From: Symsagittifera roscoffensis | Taxonomy: Eukaryota > Xenacoelomorpha > Acoela > Convolutidae | Direction of reading: 5' to 3' | Length of the DNA: 64,000 nt | Assembly (NCBI RefSeq): GCF_963678635.1 | Contig: NC_087067.1 | Coordinates: forward strand, 58,756,487 to 58,820,486 | Shown here: piece after piece, positions 57,400 through 64,000 of the stretch | Layout: each line of letters starts with the position of its first letter | How positions within the stretch are numbered: the first letter of the stretch is position 1 | Notes under the pieces: generated by a model | What the model saw: only the letters and a program-made list of their open reading frames with translations | Database searches by the model: none | What the model was told of the DNA's origin: nothing | Position numbers and translations under genes: made by a program

Positions 57400-59100
57400 A
57401 TGGGACAGTTTTTGGTATGGAGAACCGATCAAAACTGCTATTCCCGGTTTTTAATCAGTGCGGAGAACCGAGAAAATCACAATGAGCCCCGGTATGTTGG
57501 AAATTGAGCCATTTGGCGACTACAACGGGTTTGTCCCACAGGTCGTTAAACTTTCAATTCGTTGGCTTTGATGGACAGTTAAGGAGGTGCTGTATGTCAT
57601 GCGGACTAGCGCTACAGTTTGTGCAGTTGGTTTTGATGCTTTTGTCCAATCTCGACAGAAAGCTACTTAATTTTCTGCTATATGCCACGCGGATTTGAGT
57701 ATGAGTATGTGAACTTCTGCGAAGGCGAAGCTAGCTTTGGGTTTGAGAGCCCATCATTTCGGGAGATGTTTTTGTAGCGTATTTTGCCCTCATTTGGAAG
57801 ATTTGTTTTCAGAGGAATTTTGTGTTGATCTGGTTTTAAGCGATCTTTTTCATCAAGATGTTTTTTGATGTCGCCATAGTATTTTTCGGCAAGTATTGGT
57901 TTTATAAGTCGAAATCGGGTTGTTTACGATTGTGTGGTGGTCACATCGTTCATGTTGATGGCGGCCAACTAGAATATGTTTGCTTAACATTTCATTGTTC
58001 TTTTGGTGGCATTATTTGATTTTCACAATGAAGGTGTTCAAAGAGTCATTTTTGTGAAGCCTCTAATTGCTGCGTTTTGTCTAATTTAGAAATCCTTGCC
58101 ACGAGATTCACTTACTGAAGGTGTTCATACCGGAGCTGCAATATTTAGAAAGCTACGTCCAATGGCCTCATATGTAACACTTGAGAGTTTCTTAGCTGCA
58201 CCCCCAGCTTGTACCTGAGAGTTTTTCAGTAAGTTATTGTGTGTTTAGAGTTTCTTTATCAATGTTGAAATAAACTCAGTGAAAGGAAAGCAGTCATCAT
58301 AGGTGCCTCTTTCAACTTTAGGTTTTTGAATAGTAGGTAGTGGGTTGTTCTCGATGTAATCACATTAACTTGATTCTTTATTTTTTGTTTCAGGCTGTTT
58401 AGATAGTCGCAGAAAAATTATCTGCAGATAGTTTTATATTGCGTTTTTATGCAAGCATTTAGGTAGGTTGTGCCGTGCAAAAATTCAAGTTCAATGGTGT
58501 TCCGGCTAGTCGTGGAGATAGAAATATCAGCTGCGTGTGTTGTTACATTGAAGTTTTTTGCAAATGGAAGGGGTAATGAAGACATAAATACTGAACAGAA
58601 TAGGCAACACGGCTCCTCCTTGAGGTACATCCAAACTCTGTCGCCGCATTTCTGACTTTTCGTTTCTTAATTTTACATAAGATACTCCGCCTTGTAAATA
58701 TGATGTTATCCGTCTTACTGTGTGTTTGAAAGAAACAACTTTTACCGTGATCCCTTATGTCAAAAGCTGCAGCAAGACTCAGAGCAACTAGGAAAGTCTT
58801 GTGTGGAGGACAACGCTGATTTAGTCCTTTTCTTTTGTCACTGGCTATGCAGTGTAAGGCAGTGTTTGTTGATCTCAATTTTCAAAATCCGTGCTGTTGA
58901 TCTGATAGTGGGATGTGGTTGAAGTTATCCAGCAATATTTGTTCAATCCAGTTCCCTACTGGGGTTAAGATGGCTATCGGTAGCTTTTCGCTTCATTTTT
59001 GCTTTTACCCGGTTTCAGTAAAGGAAATAGTCGACCAACTTTCCAGTTTCGCGGAATGATTATTTTACCTGCCGAAAAATTATTTTTTCCCAGTGATCTT
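57400..59100 (-). pseudogene. Jockey-clade non-LTR retrotransposon fragment (RT and tail)
   Basis: Minus-strand RT signatures in several frames: SYRPIAILTPVGNWIEQILL near 58930-58985, KTFLVALSLAAAFD near 58795 (motif A, with the catalytic Asp of ALDxxxAFD changed to Ser), and THAADISI near 58540 (motif C YADD changed to HAAD). Downstream, the conserved tail NNEMLSKHILVGRHQHE (about 57965) and a degraded Cys/His region follow. Stops are frequent. 5' truncated, as is usual for LINEs. Jockey/CR1-type assignment is from the tail motif. Confidence 0.75.
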
Positions 59101-59571
59101 TTTTGTTATGGTAATAAAAAGCGAGTTTGAAAATCTCAAAATTGTAATAATCAACGCGCGATAAATTGCATTGTTAAAACACTATCATAAGTAGCGTTCA
59201 CAAAATGAAAAAACCATTCACTTAATTTTTAATCTATTTCTGCAACAAACACTTTTCTCCAGCTTTGAGGATCAGTCAGAAATTTCGAGGCGCTACCCTT
59301 GTAAGAGAGCAGTTTTGCTTCGATCAATTAGTGTGGTCTCAGTTCAATTTGGAATGTTTTTTGAACAGAAAAATTAGCTGTATTCGCCTTAATAGAAAAC
59401 TTCGCGCGAGTCTTTGTTGTTAATTGAGATCAGGTCTTCAATATGCTAAAGGTGGTTAAAAAAATCCGGCTAAATCTGTTAGTTGAAAACCAAAATAGAT
59501 CTGAATAAACACCTTTTTCCTAAAACATAACAAACCAGTCACTCTCATTGCGATTCGAAACAACATACAGA
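59101..59571. other. Unassigned sequence
   Basis: No gene or repeat boundary recognised. Confidence 0.3.
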
Positions 59572-59720
59572 CAAACAAGACTGCTCGTATGTATGGGCGA
59601 AGCCCTGAATGCTTCGATCGCCCTTGAAAAACCGATTAAAAGGAATTAAAACACTGTTACAATTTTTTTTAAATAATTTTTTGAATATATATTTTCTTCA
59701 TTTTATCCCGTCTTACTCTA
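59572..59720 (+). repeat. 5' part of the 530-bp hairpin repeat
   Basis: Begins CAAGACTGCTCGTATG and carries GGGCGAAGCCCTGAATG; diverges after about 60 bp. Confidence 0.65.
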
Positions 59721-59821
59721 CGTAAAAGTGCCAGGTGATATAATTTGCGTCTGGTAACTTATTAATAAGAGCAAGTTGTTGGACTCAATACAATTTGAAA
59801 TGAGCTAGTTTACTGTTGGCA

Positions 59822-59938
59822 CTCAAATAGAATATATTTAGGATCGAAATTGCAAATTTGAGCAGGGTAAAGTTCGCCAAACATTTATTTGGGCGAAAAC
59901 AAATTATTTGCTTGGAATCCAGCAGTTTCTAAAACTAA
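59822..59938 (+). repeat. Left arm of a 116-bp inverted repeat
   Basis: Reverse complement of 61004-61119 with a single 1-bp indel (TTGGGCG against TTGGCG). Begins CTCAAATAGAATATATTTAG. Confidence 0.95.
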
Positions 59939-60029
59939 GAGAAAAATAATATATTCAACTTTTCGCGTGAACCAACACACAATTATCGCATGCTAAGAGG
60001 CATACACATGCTCATCGCTAAGCTCTTAA

Positions 60030-60410
60030 CAAGACTGCTCATATAACAATGCGGAACTCTGAATGCTCCTACTGCACTTAAAAGTCGATACGAAAGCTTT
60101 TTTGGTTAAAACATTGACATAATAAAAAAAAACGTTTTGTGTAAAAATAATGCGAACAAATGACTTGCCTAAATTCAATTTGGAATGCTTAATACGCCGC
60201 TTCTGCGTCTTATAAGATGGCAACATATCGCGCTGTAATTGTCCTAAATTGATCAAACTAGCAAGTTTCACACCCCTTTACTTTAGGTTAAAAAAATCAC
60301 AGATGCAAATTTTGTTTATTTTACTCTCAGCATAACAATATCTGTTAGATGATATAAAAAATTCCGTCAAAATTGACTAGTCAAGTCTCAAAAGCCGGAA
60401 CAAAAAAATA
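60030..60410 (+). repeat. Diverged 530-bp repeat copy inside the inverted-repeat loop
   Basis: Starts CAAGACTGCTCATATAAC. Shares the body words AATTTGGAATGCTTAA and ATTCCGTCAAAATTGACTAG with the copies at 33.6-34.8 kb. Confidence 0.6.
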
Positions 60411-60804
60411 TAAGCGGCAAAATAGTCGTTTGTAAAACTAAATCATGAGCCATCGAAAACGAAATTAATTAAATCAATGAATTGAAAAACGTTGAAACAA
60501 CATTTTCATGTTTCTGGTCCGACAAAATATTATAACATTACTCGACAGTAAAAAAAATTTTTGGAAATTTTTGTTATGTCGCTCGAATCAAGACGAGAGG
60601 GTCTTAAATATGATATATCACTCGACCCTGTCCGATGAATTATAGTGGTAGCTGATTTTGCGTGGAAAACAGAAAAAATGTTGAAGCAAAAGAAAAAAAA
60701 TTCTTCCGCACTTTCAATGGCCGGAACAAGTCTGTTGATCTCATCCGAACGTCGCTTTTTCCTGTTCTTTCAAGGCTGCAAAAAATAATAATAGGACTAA
60801 GTTT

Positions 60805-60905
60805 TAGTATTAGACTAATGAATTACACGATCCTACACGGCCAAAAATTAGATAACTGGACAAAGAGACGGTGTCCTATCAGCCGAAACTAACTCCGGTT
60901 AGACT
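60805..60905 (+). repeat. Degenerate copy of the large element's terminal repeat
   Basis: Same orientation as positions 1-105 (GTATTAGACTAATGAATTAC, then ACGGTGTCCTATC). About 75% similar by eye. Confidence 0.6.
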
Positions 60906-61003
60906 CATCTCAAACGCAAATCAAATATTATCAAAATTGAAACCGACACTCTATATTCTTAAGCATTACAAACATTTTATCAGAAAAAACCTGGTTATAA
61001 TAT

Positions 61004-61119
61004 TTAGTTTTAGAAACTGCTGGATTCCAAGCAAATAATTTGTTTTCGCCAAATAAATGTTTGGCGAACTTTACCCTGCTCAAATTTGCAATTTCGATCC
61101 TAAATATATTCTATTTGAG
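61004..61119 (-). repeat. Right arm of the 116-bp inverted repeat
   Basis: Partner of 59822-59938; the loop is about 1.07 kb. Confidence 0.95.
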
Positions 61120-61630
61120 GGTTTTTGAGCATAATTGGGTTTTAACATGTTTATGATTTTTAAGTTTTCAGCAAATTAAGGAGAAATTCGGATATCAAAT
61201 TAGACTACCCAAAAAGAAGGGCTAAATTTAATTAAATCGATTTGCGAAAATACAATATTGACCAGAATAATTTGACCCGAATTTTAGATCAACCTTCAAA
61301 TAAGAAATAAAATGAATTAAATATTCCAATTTTAGCAGCAAAATCTCATTTGCACCAACGGTCATTTCTGCCAAAATAAGAAATCAATCGGGTTTGTTCC
61401 CATATAAAAAAGGTCTTATATGTACCACAATAAAACAACCCGAAATATGATTTATTTCAGCCGAACACAGCCGAGAGGTATTTGTATTTTCTGAAAACTA
61501 CAATCAAAACATAAGAATTACATGGCATTTTAGGAAAAACTCACGGAAGATGGAAATTGATGAAAAGTTACGCAACAGCTGCGGAAAGTTACGTAATAAT
61601 TATTTAACCTCAGGCCAAATTTTCTAATAA
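61120..61630. other. Unassigned AT-rich sequence
   Basis: No gene recognised. Confidence 0.3.
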
Positions 61631-61978
61631 TTGACAGCTGCTTTCGACGTTACCGTGACATCCCCGCTGCAGTTATCTCTTCTCTCTCGTGCGGCGGAGA
61701 CCCCCGGGGCGTCCCTGGAAGTTGCTGAGGACCGCAAATTTTCGAAACATGAGAAAAACTGTGAGGAACAAGGAATCAGTTTTTTCCCGTTAGCAGTCGA
61801 AACGCTCGGGGGTTGGTCCGCTTTAGCTATCAAAACCCTCAAGTCAGTTGCTATCCTCGCTGATGCCAGACGTTCTGGTTCACGTGACGCTCGTGTTGCC
61901 CCAGTTCGCCTTCTCCAGAGCCTCTCAGTGTGCCTCATGAGAGGAAACGCCACTATGATTGTCAGCCGGGCCATCTAG
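61631..61978 (+). pseudogene. C-terminal tail of a retroelement polyprotein
   Basis: An open 115-codon frame, GC-richer than its surroundings. KHEKNCEEQGISFFPLAVET, then LGGWSALAIKTLKS and LLQSLSVCLMRGNATMIVSR match the recognisable tail found after RT in several animal retroelement proteins (the FxPLAxETxGG and RGNA motifs). It ends in a stop at 61976. No upstream RT is attached, so it is a 5'-truncated relic. Confidence 0.6.
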
Positions 61979-62086
61979 TCTTGTGCAGTTTATTACGTTT
62001 TTGCCTTCCCAATTCTGGTGCTCCTTTGTTCCTTTGCTGAAATTGAATTGAGACATTTGAATTCGAATCAATTGCTCCGATATTTA

Positions 62087-62188
62087 ATGGATACAGAATT
62101 TAGAGCAGAACTCACGAGAAGACGCGAAAACGTTGAAGATGTTTTTGATTTCGAGGGACAAAAAATTGGTAGAGGAACTTACGGTCAT
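62087..62188 (+). CDS. CDK8: CDK8/CDK19-type kinase, first coding exon
   Basis: ATG at 62087 opens [20 protein letters not shown] and continues [16 protein letters not shown] before a TGA at 62195. The acidic/basic N-terminal helix and the glycine-rich loop GRGTYG directly after it are characteristic of the Mediator kinase CDK8/19, which pairs with cyclin C in the Mediator kinase module. A donor within the loop (CAT|GTTTAT at 62188/62189, or ACG|GTCATG earlier) would avoid the TGA. No later kinase exon is visible before the window ends, so the first intron would exceed 1.8 kb or this is an isolated fragment. Symbol by resemblance. Confidence 0.65.
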
Positions 62189-62197
62189 GTTTATTGA

Positions 62198-63156
62198 CAG
62201 CACAAATTGAGTTCTGGCACTTTCAACGGTTGATGTTTAAATCTTCGGCAGGTTGAAAACAAATAATAATCATAATAATAGTAGTTTATGAGATAATTTT
62301 CCTTATCAACTAAGAACATCAGCTAAAACAATATGGAAAATCAAAAACAATCAACAAATTCGCAGAATAAAGTTATTATTTTCGAAAATTATCGTCATTT
62401 AATTCAATCAAAAAATTCCAAAGCTATTTGTTTTCGATGTTTTTCGTTTCGTTCGACAAAATGCGAAGTGCGAATGGTTTTATCAGTTGATTTCAAAAAA
62501 AGTTACAAAATAGCCTGAAATGCCTACACGCATTGAAACGAAACGAAATATCCATGAAAAAATTTTTAAAAAATTTGACAAATCTTTTGAGAAATATTTT
62601 TGACAACGTATTGGAGCCAACGTATTTTGACAAGTTTGATTGTTGCGCCAGAGTACAAAAAACGTAAGTCCAGCCTTTACAGAACGCAAAAACAACTTGT
62701 TCCTCCAATTCTAAAAACGGTTTGCATAACTGGAAATGGCGATTAACATTGAACAAAAAACTATTCTTTCTTGCGCATGATATTGATGCTGGTGTAACCA
62801 TATTCGCCTTGAACGAAGATTTCACACTTTTGTTTAAATCAGACGCACTTTTGAGCGACTGAACATTCAAGTCATGTGGAGTGTACAAAACAGGTCGGCA
62901 CGTCGGCGAACAACCAACTTTTGCGAGGAGTGGAATAGTATCTAGAATATAAATCTCAAAGTCATTCCCCAAATTTGTGGCAAGCTATTCGGTTTTTGAA
63001 GCAACATAAAAAAAATGTGAAAAATAAATTGGAGCTTAGAATAAGGGGAAAGCCTGCTTCAAAACAGACTAGAACATTGAAAAGTTTTTTTTATAATCAA
63101 GACTTGACAATGGCAATACGTTTTGGATGATTAAGATTCCAATTTCAGATCGTAGT
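62198..63156. other. Presumed intron or intergenic sequence downstream of the kinase exon
   Basis: Contains a 159-codon minus-strand frame (62493-62972, MGNDFEIYILDTIPLLAKVG) with coding-like composition, but no recognised family. The opposite strand is also partly open. Confidence 0.35.
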
Positions 63157-64000
63157 TTAGGTGTTGTTGCTGTTGCTCGGCAAATCGCTGCCTGCTTCGG
63201 CGTAGATGTTGAACCAATTGGTGAGGTCGATGAATGATGGTTGTCTGATGTTGCATTGCAGATTGTATCTATTCCATTCTAGTCGGCAAGGGGTAGGCAG
63301 TTTTGACAAAACTGTTTGGACATTTGTCGTAGAGTGTAGATCGTGCTGGAATCCAAGTGTCGTGAATGTATCGACCATTGTCTGTAGGAAGTTGGCGAGG
63401 TCCTTGTAGCTTCTGGTATGTCGTCGAGTCGCCGAAGGAAGGATGTAACTATCTTCGTCGGATTACCAAAGTCGTTTTCCAGTCGCTGAAGGGCTGCGTC
63501 ATACATTGCTCCATTGCATCCATATCGTCGGATGAGAGATTTGGCATCCCCGGATACAAGTTTCTGCAGATGTGTCATCTTTTCCGAGTTTGTCATATCG
63601 GTGCTGTTGATGGTTGCGTTGAACAGTCCTATCCAATCTAACCATTGTTCAGGTTCTCCGTCGAATATGAATGGTTTGACAATGGGCACTGATTTCCTGA
63701 ATGTCTTCGAGATCGTTTGATGGTGGTTGTGGTCTTTCGGTACTGTTCCAAGGTTGGTCGGAATCGGAAAATAAGTCGGCTGGTTCTGATGTGCTGCATG
63801 TTGATGGGCTGCATGTTGATTTGCTGCTTGTTGATGAGGGGGAGGTCGGTTGATATTTGGGTGAGTTGTTCCTGTTGGTCCCCTGCAGCCTGCATGAGTG
63901 AACGCTGTTGTTGATGATTTCGGCATGTTCGTAGGGTTGTATGCTGTCGTGGTTCCTAGAAATCCTTCCTGGTACGATCGTATGGCAGGTTGTGTACATT
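63157..64000 (-). pseudogene. BEL/Pao-type gag (partial, frameshifted)
   Basis: The minus-strand frame is open from the window edge through MPKSSTTAFTHAGC (63926). A His/Gln/Ala repeat (HQHAAHQ) is followed by the DUF1759-type gag core: VKPFIFDGEPEQWLDWIGLF, SEKMTHLQKLVSGDAKSLI, and YDAALQRLENDFG. A frameshift near 63370 moves the sense into 63157-63378 (VQTVLSKLPTPCRLEWNRY, FIDLTNWFNIYAEA). The 5' end lies beyond the window and no protease or pol follows, so it is a truncated element. Confidence 0.8.

Noticed and set aside
62493-62972. 159-codon minus-strand ORF
   Set aside because: Composition is plausible, but no motif, splice context or homologue within the window. The opposite strand is also partly open, so it is only mentioned within the flank entry.
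1-64000. CRISPR array, tRNA or rRNA genes
   Set aside because: None seen. The regular repeats present are satellite DNA or transposon ends without spacers.

Overview
The window looks like an AT-rich (roughly one third GC) invertebrate animal genome that is mostly transposon graveyard with a few host exons. The evidence for an animal is exons of an ELAV/RBMS-type RNA-binding protein and a CDK8-type kinase with spliceosomal introns, plus BEL/Pao, Ty3/gypsy, jockey-like, hAT-MITE and Polinton-like elements together. I cannot name the species from sequence alone.

Layout. 1-24370: a large virus-like (Polinton/Maverick-type) element carrying fragments of a protein-primed family B DNA polymerase, bounded by an inverted repeat (1-125 against 24055-24170). 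An internal 9.2-kb segment is tandemly duplicated almost identically (1690-10896 and 10897-20100). Without that duplication the element would be about 15 kb. Each unit also holds the remains of an older duplication, so ORFan and polymerase fragments occur as A and B copies. 24370-31880: a nest of MITEs, several with perfect 8-bp target duplications, with poly-G/C tracts and another copy of the big element's terminal repeat. 31889-32986: exons of an unidentified gene with a signal peptide. 33612-34869: head-to-tail copies of a 530-bp repeat with hairpins at both ends. 34870-40540: a decayed Ty3/gypsy element on the minus strand. 41200-43795: the 3' half of a BEL/Pao element with a probable 3' LTR, running into a 200-N gap (43796-43995).

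43996-52500: an 8.5-kb array of a 9-bp unit with 27-bp and kb-scale higher-order structure. Each unit carries a GATA core on the minus strand. 53279-56711: three 3' exons of the RNA-binding protein gene (minus), with a possible oppositely oriented exon nested in one intron. 57400-59100: a dead jockey-clade reverse transcriptase (minus). 59822-61119: a 116-bp near-perfect inverted repeat. 61631-61978: the C-terminal tail of another retroelement. 62087-62188: the likely first coding exon of a CDK8-type kinase (plus). 63157-64000: a BEL/Pao-type gag (minus) running off the window.

How parts fit. The most unusual region is the polymerase-bearing element. It combines polymerase pieces, two related ORFan copies next to a CRE-bearing divergent promoter, and an overlapping minus-strand cassette (ORFan-B, a small membrane protein, and a third ORF). 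I saw no integrase, packaging ATPase, protease or capsid gene in it, so it is a relic, a deletion derivative or a new lineage.
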